Part shown: one piece after another, positions 1 to 7,855 of the stretch
Layout of the letters: the number at the start of each line of letters is the position of its first letter
Numbering within the stretch: position 1 is the first letter of the stretch
NCBI GenBank assembly: GCA_947373775.1
Contig: CANBZE010000016.1
Coordinates: 1-14,829, forward strand
DNA: 14,829 nt
Reading direction: 5' to 3'
Origin: Alphaproteobacteria bacterium
Lineage (GTDB): Bacteria > Pseudomonadota > Alphaproteobacteria > Micropepsales > Micropepsaceae
Translations under genes and position numbers: made by a program
The notes under the pieces: model-generated
Databases searched by the model: none
Seen by the model: only the letters and a program-made list of their open reading frames with translations
What the model was told of the DNA's origin: nothing

Positions 1-6
1 GCGTCG

Positions 7-912
7 ATGAGTAGCCCGGCTTTCGCTATCCCCCCCGACCTGACGCGCGATACCGGCGCCTGGCCTGGTGACGGCCCGATCAAGTTCGGCTCCGACGAGC
101 ACAAGCGGCTGTTCTGCAAGACCTTGCTGGACACCCATGACCCCTACAAGCCGGCGGTGCTGGATTGGCCCAAGCTTGGCGAGGAAGCCGAGAAGCGCAT
201 CACCGCGCTGCCGATCTGGGACATCGCGGTCCAGACCGAGAATCGCGCCGGGCTGAATGTCTGCACCTATGCTGAAAGCATTCCCGACACCTTGTTGCGC
301 AAGGCGGTCGAGCTGAACGGGTTCGAGGAACGCCGCCACCGTCATGTGCTGGCCAACCTGGTCGAGGCTTACGGCATCAAGCTGGCGCCCGAGCCGGTCT
401 ATGAGAAGCCGAAGAATCCGGAATGGGCCTTCATGGTCACCGGCTACAGCGAATGCATCGACAGCTTCTTTGCTTTCGGCCTGTTCAAGGCGGCCAAGGA
501 CACGGGTTATTTCCCTCCCGAGCTGATTGAGACCTTTGATCCGGTGGTGAATGAAGAAGCCCGCCACATCTTGTTCTTCGTCAACTGGGTCGCCTGGCAC
601 CGCCGCAACATGCCCCTGTGGCGCCGGCCCTATTTTGAATTGAAGGTGCTCGCTGTCTGGCTGTTCCTGATCTATGAGCGCATGGGCATCGCTTCGGACG
701 TATCCAACGGCCAGCAGGACAACAATTTCACCGTCACCGGCGCCGAGCAGCTGGGTTCGGATATCAATGTCGGCGAGCTGATCGCCATCTGCGTTGCCGA
801 GAATGACCGTCGGCTAAAGCCCTATGACAACCGTTTGAAGCGTCCGCGCTTCGTGCCCTTCATGGCCCGCATGGCCTTGAAGTTCATTGGTCCGAAAAAG
901 AAAGCCGCCTGA
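7..912 (+). CDS. Ferritin-like putative diiron protein, paralog A
   Basis: 301 residues, predicted soluble or membrane-peripheral. The sequence shows a full candidate carboxylate-diiron ligand set in a four-helix arrangement: E78 (in TENRAG), E108-x-x-H111 (in GFEERRH), E149 (in YSECIDS) and E184-x-x-H187 (in NEEARH). The next gene is a full-length paralog with the same ligands at identical intervals (30, 41 and 35 residues). A Trp- and hydrophobic-rich stretch follows the last motif (about 193-223), and the C-terminus is basic (GPKKKAA). The family is ferritin-like; the reaction is unknown, and an O2-dependent oxidation or desaturation of a lipid would be an inference from the metal site and the operon only. 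The stop overlaps the next start by 1 nt (TGATG). The ATG at 7 is only six bases from the window edge and the frame is open upstream, so the true start may lie outside. Confidence 0.78.
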   Translation: MSSPAFAIPPDLTRDTGAWPGDGPIKFGSDEHKRLFCKTLLDTHDPYKPAVLDWPKLGEEAEKRITALPIWDIAVQTENRAGLNVCTYAESIPDTLLRKAVELNGFEERRHRHVLANLVEAYGIKLAPEPVYEKPKNPEWAFMVTGYSECIDSFFAFGLFKAAKDTGYFPPELIETFDPVVNEEARHILFFVNWVAWHRRNMPLWRRPYFELKVLAVWLFLIYERMGIASDVSNGQQDNNFTVTGAEQLGSDINVGELIAICVAENDRRLKPYDNRLKRPRFVPFMARMALKFIGPKKKAA

Positions 913-1760
913 TGAAAATCGGATCGCCCGAACACCGCGACACTTTCTGCAAGCATTTCATGCAGACCTATACCGAGTTCGATCCGGAGACTCTGCCGTG
1001 GCCGGCCCTGGACGAGGCGGCGCTGGCGCGGCTGAAATCCGTGCCTTTCTGGGAAGAGGTCTTCTACACCGAGCGCCGCGCCGGTGCGATTGTGGCCGAA
1101 TTCGTCAAGACCATCAAAGATCCGGTGATGAAGGAAGCCGTGGCGTTGCAGGGTTTCGAGGAAGCCCGCCACGCCAAGCTGCTTCGGGTGATGATCCAGA
1201 AATACAATATCGATGCCGCCGAACGCCCGCTGGAAGATGTCAGCGACAATGTCGAGACCCGCTTCAAGGATTTCGGCTTCGGCGAATGCATGGATTCCTT
1301 CCTGGGCTTTGGCGTCTTCAAGATCGCCATGCAGTCGGAATTTCTGCCCAAGGAGATGTTCCAGATCTTCGAGACCCTGATGTACGAAGAAACCCGTCAC
1401 ATCGTCTTCTTCGTCAACTGGATGGCTTATAACCAGGCGCAGAAGGGCTTCCTCGCCCGCATGCTGCTGCCGCTGACCGACTTCCGCTATTACATGCGCG
1501 CGCTCGGCCGCATGGTGGGCACTGCCAAGCGCGGCAAGGACCTGAACGACGGCAAGGAATTCTCCGCCACCCAGGCATCGGTGTTCCTGGACGGCTTCAC
1601 GTTCAAGCGTTTCCTGGAAGACTGCTATTCGGAAAACCGCCGCCGCATGGGCGTTTTCGAGCCCGAATTGCTGCGCCCCAGCTTCCTGCCCCAGCTGGCG
1701 GAAACCGCGCTGGGCGCGATGCGGCTGTGGAGCTTCCGCGCCAAGCCGCTGCCTGCGTAA
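912..1760 (+). CDS. Ferritin-like putative diiron protein, paralog B
   Basis: 282 residues, homologous to the preceding gene over nearly its whole length, with a shared FCK near the N-terminus and shared ECxDSF and FFVNW segments. Candidate diiron ligands are E54 (in TERRAG), E84-x-x-H87 (in GFEEARH), E125 (in GECMDS) and E160-x-x-H163 (in YEETRH). Each sits exactly 24 residues earlier than its counterpart in paralog A, because this protein lacks the N-terminal extension. The two diverge after the last ligand (about residue 170 on), where paralog B is less Trp-rich. The start is ATG 912, overlapping the upstream stop; the stop TAA overlaps the next ATG (TAATG), which implies translational coupling to hpnL. 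The reaction is unknown; co-expression suggests the two act together, perhaps as a heteromer, which is inference. A pure iron-storage role is less likely given the retained biosynthetic operon context. Confidence 0.78.
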   Translation: MKIGSPEHRDTFCKHFMQTYTEFDPETLPWPALDEAALARLKSVPFWEEVFYTERRAGAIVAEFVKTIKDPVMKEAVALQGFEEARHAKLLRVMIQKYNIDAAERPLEDVSDNVETRFKDFGFGECMDSFLGFGVFKIAMQSEFLPKEMFQIFETLMYEETRHIVFFVNWMAYNQAQKGFLARMLLPLTDFRYYMRALGRMVGTAKRGKDLNDGKEFSATQASVFLDGFTFKRFLEDCYSENRRRMGVFEPELLRPSFLPQLAETALGAMRLWSFRAKPLPA

Positions 1761-2737
1761 TGAAGTGGGCGCCAAAGCTCGGGGTCGCTGTCGCGCTGCT
1801 GGCCGGCGTCATCGCGGCCGTTTATCTGGTCTGGTCCATCGGTTTTGACGCGGTGTTCGGGGCGGTGGCGCGCGCCGGTTTCGGCGGCCTGGCGCTGCTG
1901 TGCCTGTTCGCGCTGGTCGTCTTCATCAGCCTGGCGTTTGCCTGGTACACGCTTTTGCCGCCGTCCGAGCGCCGGCCCTTGCGCGATTTCTATCTTGCCC
2001 GGGTGGTGCGCGATTCCATTGCTGAGATTTCGCCGTTCTCGCCGGTCGGCGGCATGGTCGCCGCCGCGCGGCTGATGGTGCTGAAGGGCATGAGCCCGGC
2101 CCATGCCGCCGCCTCGGTCGCTGGTGACGCCACCACCGAAGCGATGGCGCAAATGGTGTTCCTGGCCTTCGGGCTGGGACTGGGCTTCACCCAGTTCCGG
2201 CATCTGGAAGGTTCGGGGCCGGTCACCGAGGGCATGCTGGCGGTGCTGCTGCTCGCAGTTCCCGCGATCGCGCTGCTGATCTTCCTGCAGAAGAAAGGCG
2301 CGGGGCTGGCTGAGCGCCTGGCCGCGCGCTTCTTCCCACATGCGCGCGAAGGCGTATCGTTTCACGCCGCGATCACGGAATTGTACAGCTCCAAGAGCCG
2401 TCTGGCCGCGTCGGCGGCGTTGCATCTGCTGGCCTGGATCGGAGCAGGGGTCGGCACTTACATCTCTTTCCGCCTGGTTGGTGGACAGATCGGCTTCCTG
2501 AATGCGATCGCGCTGGAAGCGCTGCTGTGCACCTTGCGCAGCATCGCCGCCCCGGTGCCCGCTGCCATCGGTGTGCAGGAATGGGGCTATGCCATGCTGG
2601 CGCCGCTGTTCGGCCTGCCGGCCGAGATGGGTGTGGCAGTGTCCCTGCTCAAGCGGGCGCGCGAGATCGTGCTGGGCGTGCCGGCGCTGCTGTACTGGCA
2701 GAGTGTTGAAGGGCGAAAGGCGTTCGCCAATGTCTGA
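1760..2737 (+). CDS. hpnL: HpnL-type hopanoid-associated membrane protein (flippase-like)
   Basis: 325-residue polytopic inner-membrane protein resembling the membrane domain of lysylphosphatidylglycerol synthase/flippase-like proteins, without a catalytic aminoacyl-transfer domain. Hydrophobic segments lie at about 5-27, 43-65, 128-145, 157-176, 217-236, 247-270, 276-296 and 302-314. Conserved-looking motifs are SPFSPVGG (91-98) and PAAIGVQEWGY (267-277), which match the polar intramembrane motifs of this family. A longer in-frame ATG exists at 1727 inside the previous gene, but ATG 1760 overlaps the upstream stop and begins a typical membrane N-terminus, so it was chosen. The gene overlaps hpnA by 8 nt. 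The family sits in hopanoid loci; a lipid-translocation role is inferred from fold and context. The name is given on similarity and location, not on a tested function. Confidence 0.82.
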   Translation: MKWAPKLGVAVALLAGVIAAVYLVWSIGFDAVFGAVARAGFGGLALLCLFALVVFISLAFAWYTLLPPSERRPLRDFYLARVVRDSIAEISPFSPVGGMVAAARLMVLKGMSPAHAAASVAGDATTEAMAQMVFLAFGLGLGFTQFRHLEGSGPVTEGMLAVLLLAVPAIALLIFLQKKGAGLAERLAARFFPHAREGVSFHAAITELYSSKSRLAASAALHLLAWIGAGVGTYISFRLVGGQIGFLNAIALEALLCTLRSIAAPVPAAIGVQEWGYAMLAPLFGLPAEMGVAVSLLKRAREIVLGVPALLYWQSVEGRKAFANV

Positions 2738-3719
2738 TATCGCATTGGTCACTGGAGCATCTGGTTTCGTCGGCTCGGCGGTGGCGCGGGCGCTGGTGGC
2801 GCGGGGCCTGCACGTGCGGGTGGTGATGCGGCCCACCGCCAACCGCCTCAACATCACCAAGCTGCATTGCGAGCCCGTGATCGGTGACATGCGCGATGAA
2901 GAATCGATGACCGCCGCCCTGCGAGGCGCGCGTTACCTGTTCCATGTCGCGGCCGATTATCGCCTCTGGGCGCGCGATCCGGGCGAGATCGAGCGCAACA
3001 ATTTCCAGGGCGCCAAGGCCACCATGGGCGCGGCGCTGAAAGCCGGTGTGGAACGGGTGGTTTACACCTCGTCCGTCGCGGCCCTGAAGCCGGGTGATAC
3101 CGCGGTGGATGAGAGTTCGCGCCACACGCCGCAAAGCGTGATCGGCGCTTATAAGCGCTCCAAGCTGGTGGCCGAACGCGAAGTCGAGCGCCTGGTGCGG
3201 GAAGAGGGGCTTCCCTGCGTGATCGTGGCACCGTCCACCCCGATCGGTCCACGCGATATCAAGCCCACACCCACGGGCCGCGTCATTGTCGAAGCCGCCA
3301 CCGGGCGCATGCCGGCCTTTGTCGATACCGGGCTCAACCTGGTGCATGTCGATGACGTGGCCAACGGCCATCTGCTGGCCTTGGACAAGGGCAAGATCGG
3401 CGAAAATTACATATTGGGCGGCGAAGACGTGGCGCTGCAGACCATGCTGGGCGATATCGCCTTCTTGTCGGGCCGCAAGGCGCCCGCCATCAAGATCCCG
3501 CGCGCGCCTTTGTTTCCCCTGGCTTGGGCGGCCGAAGCCGTTGCCCGCGTCACCGGCAAGGAGCCGTTCCTCACCGCCGATGCGCTGCGCATGTCGCGCT
3601 ACCGCATGTTCTTCAGTTCGGAAAAGGCCAGGCGCGATCTGGGCTATACCGCGCGGCCCTATCGTGAAGGCCTGAAGGATGCCTTGAGCTGGTTCCGCGA
3701 GAATGGATATCTCTCATGA
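2730..3719 (+). CDS. hpnA: HpnA, hopanoid-associated NAD(P)-dependent epimerase/reductase
   Basis: 329-residue extended short-chain dehydrogenase/reductase. It opens with the Rossmann glycine motif TGASGFVG (8-15), has GDM at 52-54, VYTSSVAAL (111-119) with the catalytic Ser region, and the YxxxK pair Y141/K145 (YKRSK). The C-terminal half carries the substrate domain with LVHVDDVANG (204-213). The family is annotated as hopanoid-associated sugar epimerase; its exact substrate is not settled, and a sugar or aldehyde intermediate of side-chain elaboration is possible. The frame is open much further upstream (to 2502) inside hpnL, but MSDIALVTGASGF at 2730 is the natural Rossmann start, with a GAAGGG/GAAAGG purine stretch about 10 nt upstream. 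It overlaps hpnL by 8 nt and hpnB by 17 nt. Confidence 0.92.
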   Translation: MSDIALVTGASGFVGSAVARALVARGLHVRVVMRPTANRLNITKLHCEPVIGDMRDEESMTAALRGARYLFHVAADYRLWARDPGEIERNNFQGAKATMGAALKAGVERVVYTSSVAALKPGDTAVDESSRHTPQSVIGAYKRSKLVAEREVERLVREEGLPCVIVAPSTPIGPRDIKPTPTGRVIVEAATGRMPAFVDTGLNLVHVDDVANGHLLALDKGKIGENYILGGEDVALQTMLGDIAFLSGRKAPAIKIPRAPLFPLAWAAEAVARVTGKEPFLTADALRMSRYRMFFSSEKARRDLGYTARPYREGLKDALSWFRENGYLS

Positions 3720-4890
3720 GGTATTTGGCGTGATCGCGGGCATCCTGTTCGGCTTCCTGCCGCTGCTGATCTGGCTTTATTTGCTGCTGTTTCACAATGG
3801 CTTCTGGCTGCTGCGCGAACGCGACACCCAGCCGGTCGCCGAGCCCGAAACCTGGCCGTCGGTGGTGGCGGTAGTGCCGGCCCGCGACGAGGCGGACGTA
3901 ATCCAGCGCAGCATCGGCAGCCTGATCGCCCAGGATTATCCGGGCGAATTCCGTATCGTGCTGGTCGACGATCAGTCCGGCGACGGCACTGGTGCGCTGG
4001 CGCGGGCGCTGAACTCCGAGCGCCTGACGGTGCTGACGGGTGCGCCGCGTCCCGCGGGCTGGACCGGCAAGCTGTGGGCGATGAGCCAGGGCAGCGATTA
4101 CGCCGCCGCCTTCAAGCCCGCTTATCTCTGGTTCACCGATGCCGACATCGCTCATTCCAGCGACAATCTGCGCATGCTGGTGGCGCGCGCCAAAGACGGC
4201 AACCGGGTGCTGGTGTCGCTGATGGCGCGCCTGTCCTGCAAGTCGGCCGCCGAGCATTTTCTGGTTCCCGCCTTCGTGTTTTTCTTCGACATGCTGTTTC
4301 CCTTTGGCGCGGTCAACAATCCCCGCAACACCGTGGCCGCGGCGGCCGGCGGCTGCATGCTGGTAAAGGAAAGCGCCTTAAAAGAGTCCGGCGGCATCGC
4401 CGCCATCCGTCACAACATCATCGACGATTGCGCGATGGGCCGGGCGATGAAGCGCCAGGGTCCCATCTGGCTGGGTTTGACCGACCGCGCCGTCAGCTTG
4501 CGGCCCTATCCCCATATCGCCGATATCCGCCAGATGGTGACGCGCAGCGCCTATGCTCAGCTGGGCTATTCGCCGCTGGTTCTGGCCGGCACCATGCTGG
4601 GCTTGGCGCTGGTCTACCTGGCGCCGGTGATGACGGCGCTGTTCGCCTGGGGCGTTTCGCAATTGGCTGGCTGGCTGGCCTGGATCATCATGGCGCTGAT
4701 GTACCAGCCCATGCTGCGTTTCTATCGCCTGTCGCCGCTGTGGGGCCTGGCCCTGCCGCTGATCGGTATTTTCTATGCCGCCTTCACCCTGCAGTCGGCC
4801 GTCCAGCACTGGTCGGGCAGGGGCGGGATGTGGAAGGGCCGGGCCCAAGCTGCCGTCCAAAAGTCCGATGCCGGAAAGGGCGCGGCATGA
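3703..4890 (+). CDS. hpnB: HpnB, hopanoid-associated family 2 glycosyltransferase
   Basis: 395 residues. An N-terminal membrane helix (about 8-30) precedes a GT-A family 2 domain: VVPARDEA (57-64), VDDQSGDGT (88-96), the metal-binding TDAD (145-148), GGCML (217-220 region) and DDCAMGR (241-247) as acceptor/catalytic-base region. Two to three further hydrophobic segments follow (about 292-315, 317-336 and 346-366), then a GGMWKGR tail (374-380). It probably acts on the cytoplasmic face of the inner membrane. The family is established as hopene-associated glycosyltransferase from its constant location; donor and acceptor are not known from sequence. The start lies inside hpnA (17-nt overlap), and the stop overlaps hpnC as ATGA. 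All catalytic-type acidic residues expected for GT2 are present, so it looks intact. Confidence 0.92.
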   Translation: MDISHEVFGVIAGILFGFLPLLIWLYLLLFHNGFWLLRERDTQPVAEPETWPSVVAVVPARDEADVIQRSIGSLIAQDYPGEFRIVLVDDQSGDGTGALARALNSERLTVLTGAPRPAGWTGKLWAMSQGSDYAAAFKPAYLWFTDADIAHSSDNLRMLVARAKDGNRVLVSLMARLSCKSAAEHFLVPAFVFFFDMLFPFGAVNNPRNTVAAAAGGCMLVKESALKESGGIAAIRHNIIDDCAMGRAMKRQGPIWLGLTDRAVSLRPYPHIADIRQMVTRSAYAQLGYSPLVLAGTMLGLALVYLAPVMTALFAWGVSQLAGWLAWIIMALMYQPMLRFYRLSPLWGLALPLIGIFYAAFTLQSAVQHWSGRGGMWKGRAQAAVQKSDAGKGAA

Positions 4891-5747
4891 CTTCTTTGCC
4901 GAAGAGGGGCGTCGCCGAACTTCAGTCGGGCAAGGGCCACAAGGACGAGAATTTTCCCGTCGCCTCGATCCTGATCGCGCCGAAGCATCGCCCGCCGGTG
5001 ATGGCCTTCTACAATTTCGTGCGCGCTGCCGATGACGTGGCCGATCATGTCACTGCCGCGCCGGAGGAAAAGCTGGCGCTGCTGGAACAGATGCGCGCCA
5101 GCCTGACGGGGCAAAGCGATGCGGTACCCGAAGGCGTGAAGCTACGCGAAATTCAGAAGGAGCGCGGCCTGTCGCCGGTGCATGCGCTGGACTTGCTGGA
5201 AGCCTTTCGCCGCGATTGCACCAAGCTGCGCTACCAGGACTGGGACGATCTGATCGATTATTGCCGCTACAGCGCCATGCCGGTGGGCCGTTTCGTGCTG
5301 GATGTGCATGGCGAAAGCCCCGACCTGTGGCCGGCCAACGATGCCCTGTGCGCTGCCCTCCAGGTGATCAACCACCTGCAGGACTGCGCCAAGGATTATC
5401 GCGAACTGAACCGGGTCTATATCCCCGAACCGCTGCTGGCTGGGATCGGGGTTGAAACGCTGGGCGAAACACGCGCCAATCCGGCCCTGACGGCGGTGAT
5501 TGCCGGCCTGGCGCGCCAGAATGCGCAGCTGCTGGAGACTTCGCGTCCCTTCGCGCGCGGTATAAAAGACGGGCGGCTGGCGCTGGAAGTCGACCTGATC
5601 CAGACCCTGGCCGACGATCTGAATACCATGCTGATGAACCGCGATCCCCTCAGCCAGCCCGTGCATCATTCCAGGATGGACGTGGCGGCCCTGTTCCTGA
5701 AACGCTTTCCTTCCTTTGCGCTGATGCGCCTGAGACGCCCCAAATGA
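4887..5747 (+). CDS. hpnC: HpnC, hydroxysqualene synthase
   Basis: 286-residue class I trans-prenyl condensing-type enzyme. In the HpnC/D/E route this enzyme converts presqualene diphosphate to hydroxysqualene (established for the family). Two Asp-rich Mg-diphosphate motifs are visible: D49-DVA-D53 in RAADDVADH, and D166-CAK-D170 in HLQDCAKDY. NFVRAADD and YCRYSAMPVG (125-134) are typical of the squalene/phytoene synthase fold. The frame is open far upstream (to 4074) within hpnB, but that part is shadow coding; ATG 4887 overlaps the hpnB stop as ATGA, has GGAAAGGG just upstream and gives the normal family length. It is followed by its paralog hpnD, again with an ATGA overlap. HpnC is told from HpnD by the N-terminal GHKDENFPVAS segment and by gene order. 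Confidence 0.93.
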   Translation: MTSLPKRGVAELQSGKGHKDENFPVASILIAPKHRPPVMAFYNFVRAADDVADHVTAAPEEKLALLEQMRASLTGQSDAVPEGVKLREIQKERGLSPVHALDLLEAFRRDCTKLRYQDWDDLIDYCRYSAMPVGRFVLDVHGESPDLWPANDALCAALQVINHLQDCAKDYRELNRVYIPEPLLAGIGVETLGETRANPALTAVIAGLARQNAQLLETSRPFARGIKDGRLALEVDLIQTLADDLNTMLMNRDPLSQPVHHSRMDVAALFLKRFPSFALMRLRRPK

Positions 5748-6601
5748 CCAATGCAGAGAATATCGGCGCCCCCGCCGCCAAGGCCGTGCAGAAGAAGGCC
5801 AAGAGCAGCTCTTTTTATCTCGCCATGCGGCTGATGCCGGCCGAAGAGCGCGACGCGATGTTCGCCATCTATGCCTTCTGCCGCAAGGTGGACGACATTG
5901 CCGATGACGGCGTGGGTACCCGCGCGGAACGCCATGAAAGGCTGGAGCAATGGCGCGCCGACCTGTGCGGCCTGTATGCCGGCACCGTCGCGCAGCAGGT
6001 GCGTTTCCTGGCGCCGGCCATCACGCAGTATGGGTTGCGGCTTGATGACTTTCTGGCGGTGCTGGACGGCATGGACATGGACGTGGCCGAGGATATCGTC
6101 GCGCCCGACCTCGCTACCCTGGATCTGTATTGCGACCGGGTGGCCAGCGCGGTGGGGCGGTTGTCCATCAAGGTGTTCGGCATGGATGAGGGGCCGGGCT
6201 TCGACCTGGCGCATCACCTGGGCCGGGCGCTGCAGTTGACCAACATCCTGCGCGACATCGACGAGGATGCCGCTATCGGCCGGCTTTACCTGCCGCGCGA
6301 ATATCTGCAGGAAATGGATTGTTGCCGCTCGCTGGATGTCAGCGCCATTGTCAACAAGCCGCAGATCGATGCGGTGTGCCGCAAGGTGGCGGCGCAGGCG
6401 CATCATCATTATGACGAGGCCCAGCGCATCTTGGCGGCAAAGCCCAGGGGGCGGATCAAGACGCCGCGCCTGATGGGCGCGGTCTATTCGCAAATCCTGT
6501 CCGCCAGCGAAGCGCAGGGCTTTACGGCGCCGCGCCACCGCGTGTCGCTGCCCCGGTCGCGGCTGCTGTCGCTGGTCCTGCGCCAGGGCATTTTTGGATG
6601 A
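5744..6601 (+). CDS. hpnD: HpnD, presqualene diphosphate synthase
   Basis: 285 residues, same fold as HpnC. In this family it condenses two farnesyl diphosphates to presqualene diphosphate. The N-terminus carries the SSSFYLAMRLMP signature (21-32), then the first Asp motif D50-DIA-D54 (RKVDDIADD) and the second D171-IDE-D175 in NILRDIDED, with GRLYLPREYL (179-188) after it. All substrate-Mg motifs are complete. The start ATG overlaps the hpnC stop as ATGA and the stop overlaps the hpnE start the same way, so HpnC, HpnD and HpnE are probably made in coupled amounts. A phytoene synthase is the main alternative on fold alone, but the three-gene context and the RDIDED motif favour HpnD. Confidence 0.94.
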   Translation: MTNAENIGAPAAKAVQKKAKSSSFYLAMRLMPAEERDAMFAIYAFCRKVDDIADDGVGTRAERHERLEQWRADLCGLYAGTVAQQVRFLAPAITQYGLRLDDFLAVLDGMDMDVAEDIVAPDLATLDLYCDRVASAVGRLSIKVFGMDEGPGFDLAHHLGRALQLTNILRDIDEDAAIGRLYLPREYLQEMDCCRSLDVSAIVNKPQIDAVCRKVAAQAHHHYDEAQRILAAKPRGRIKTPRLMGAVYSQILSASEAQGFTAPRHRVSLPRSRLLSLVLRQGIFG

Positions 6602-7848
6602 AGAAGGCTTACGTCATCGGCGCCGGATTGGCCGGCCTGTCCGCGGCCACGGTGTTGGCGTCGCGCGGCGCGTCGGTGACCGTGATCGAGACCGCGCCGC
6701 AGGCGGGCGGGCGCTGCCGCTCCTATTTCGATCCGGTTTTTGGCGGGGTGATCGACAATGGCAATCACCTGGTGCTGTCGGGCAACCGCGCGGTTCAGGC
6801 CTATCTGGCGCGCATTGGCGCCAAGGATGCGCTGGCGGGACCGCCGCGCGCCGAATTCGCCTTTGTGGATTTGAAGGACAATCAGCGTTGGACCTTGCGG
6901 CCCAATGAAGGCAGCCTGCCATACTGGATCGCGCGCCCGGGCCGCCGGGTGCCAGGCAGCCGCGCGGGTGATTACCTCAGCTATGCGCCGCTGCTGTGGG
7001 CGGACAAAAGGGCGCGCATCGGCGACATCGTCAAGGACCGTGGCCCCCTGTGGCGGCGGCTGATGCATCCCTTTCTGCTGGCAGCGCTGAACACCGAGCC
7101 CGAAGAGTCTTCCGCCGTGCTGGCAGGCGCGGTGCTGCGCGAGACCTTGGCCAAGGGCGGCCGCTATTACCGTCCGCGCATCGCCCATCCCACCTTGGCG
7201 GCGGCCTTCATCGATCCCGCGCTGGCCTATCTGCAAGCCAAGGATGCCCAGATCCAGCTGGGCACAAGGCTGCGTGGCATTACCCTCGGCCGGCGCAGCG
7301 CCATGGCGCTGGACCTGGGCGAGGCAGCCGTGCCGCTGGCGCACAATGATGCGGTGGTCGTGGCGGTACCACCTTGGGTGGCCAAGGACCTGATCCCCAC
7401 CCTGACCGCGCCCGATGATTTCCGCGCCATCGTCAATGCGCATTTCAAGATGCCCGCACCGGTGGGCGCGCCCGCCATGCTGGGGGTGATCGGCGGCACC
7501 GCCGAATGGATATTCAGCTTCCCGGACCGCATCTCGGTGACGGTGTCGGGGGCCGATGCCATCGTGGATCAGGACCGCGAGGCGCTGGCCGCCCGCATCT
7601 GGGCCGATGTCGCCAAGGCGCTGGACATATCGGCGCCTATGCCCGTCTGGCAGATCGTCAAGGAAAAACGCGCCACCTTTGCCGCTACCCCGGCACAGGA
7701 TGCCCGCCGCCCCGCCGCCAAGACCGGCTGGCCCAACGTGTTCCTGGCCGGCGACTGGACCCAGACGGGGCTGCCCGCCACCATCGAAGGGGCGCTCAAG
7801 TCCGGCGAAAGTGCGGCGGCTTTGGCGCTGCGCCATCTGTCTTTATAG
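6598..7848 (+). CDS. hpnE: HpnE, FAD-dependent hydroxysqualene reductase
   Basis: 416-residue flavoprotein of the amine oxidase/phytoene-desaturase-like superfamily. The FAD-binding dinucleotide fold is at the very N-terminus (VIGAGLAGLSAA, with G8-x-G10-xx-G13), ending at E31, followed by GGR (37-39). The C-terminal FAD signature is LAGDWTQTGLPATIEGA (383-399). In this family the enzyme reduces hydroxysqualene, made by HpnC, to squalene, although annotation systems often call it a squalene-associated desaturase. It begins by ATGA overlap with hpnD and ends TAG at 7846-7848, seven bases before shc. Its length is normal, and both cofactor motifs are intact. Confidence 0.93.
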   Translation: MKKAYVIGAGLAGLSAATVLASRGASVTVIETAPQAGGRCRSYFDPVFGGVIDNGNHLVLSGNRAVQAYLARIGAKDALAGPPRAEFAFVDLKDNQRWTLRPNEGSLPYWIARPGRRVPGSRAGDYLSYAPLLWADKRARIGDIVKDRGPLWRRLMHPFLLAALNTEPEESSAVLAGAVLRETLAKGGRYYRPRIAHPTLAAAFIDPALAYLQAKDAQIQLGTRLRGITLGRRSAMALDLGEAAVPLAHNDAVVVAVPPWVAKDLIPTLTAPDDFRAIVNAHFKMPAPVGAPAMLGVIGGTAEWIFSFPDRISVTVSGADAIVDQDREALAARIWADVAKALDISAPMPVWQIVKEKRATFAATPAQDARRPAAKTGWPNVFLAGDWTQTGLPATIEGALKSGESAAALALRHLSL

Positions 7849-7855
7849 TGCCGTC

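Noticed and set aside
822..1775. Minus-strand open frame (317 codons) opposite ferritin-like paralog B
   Set aside because: Shadow of the plus-strand codon pattern; no recognisable motif and no ribosome site.
1625..2890. Long minus-strand open frame (421 codons) opposite hpnL
   Set aside because: Its translation is low-complexity, rich in R, Q, H and G, with no domain, and it lies wholly antisense to well-supported genes; it is a GC-driven shadow.
4074..4886. Possible N-terminal extension (fusion) of HpnC back into hpnB
   Set aside because: The extension is the out-of-frame reading of hpnB; the ATGA overlap at 4887 with a purine-rich ribosome site gives the normal family length. The same reasoning removes extensions of hpnA (2502), shc (7556) and hpnG (9631).
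6484..7836. Minus-strand open frame (450 codons) opposite hpnE
   Set aside because: Antisense to an intact FAD enzyme; composition G/R/Q/H-rich without family features.
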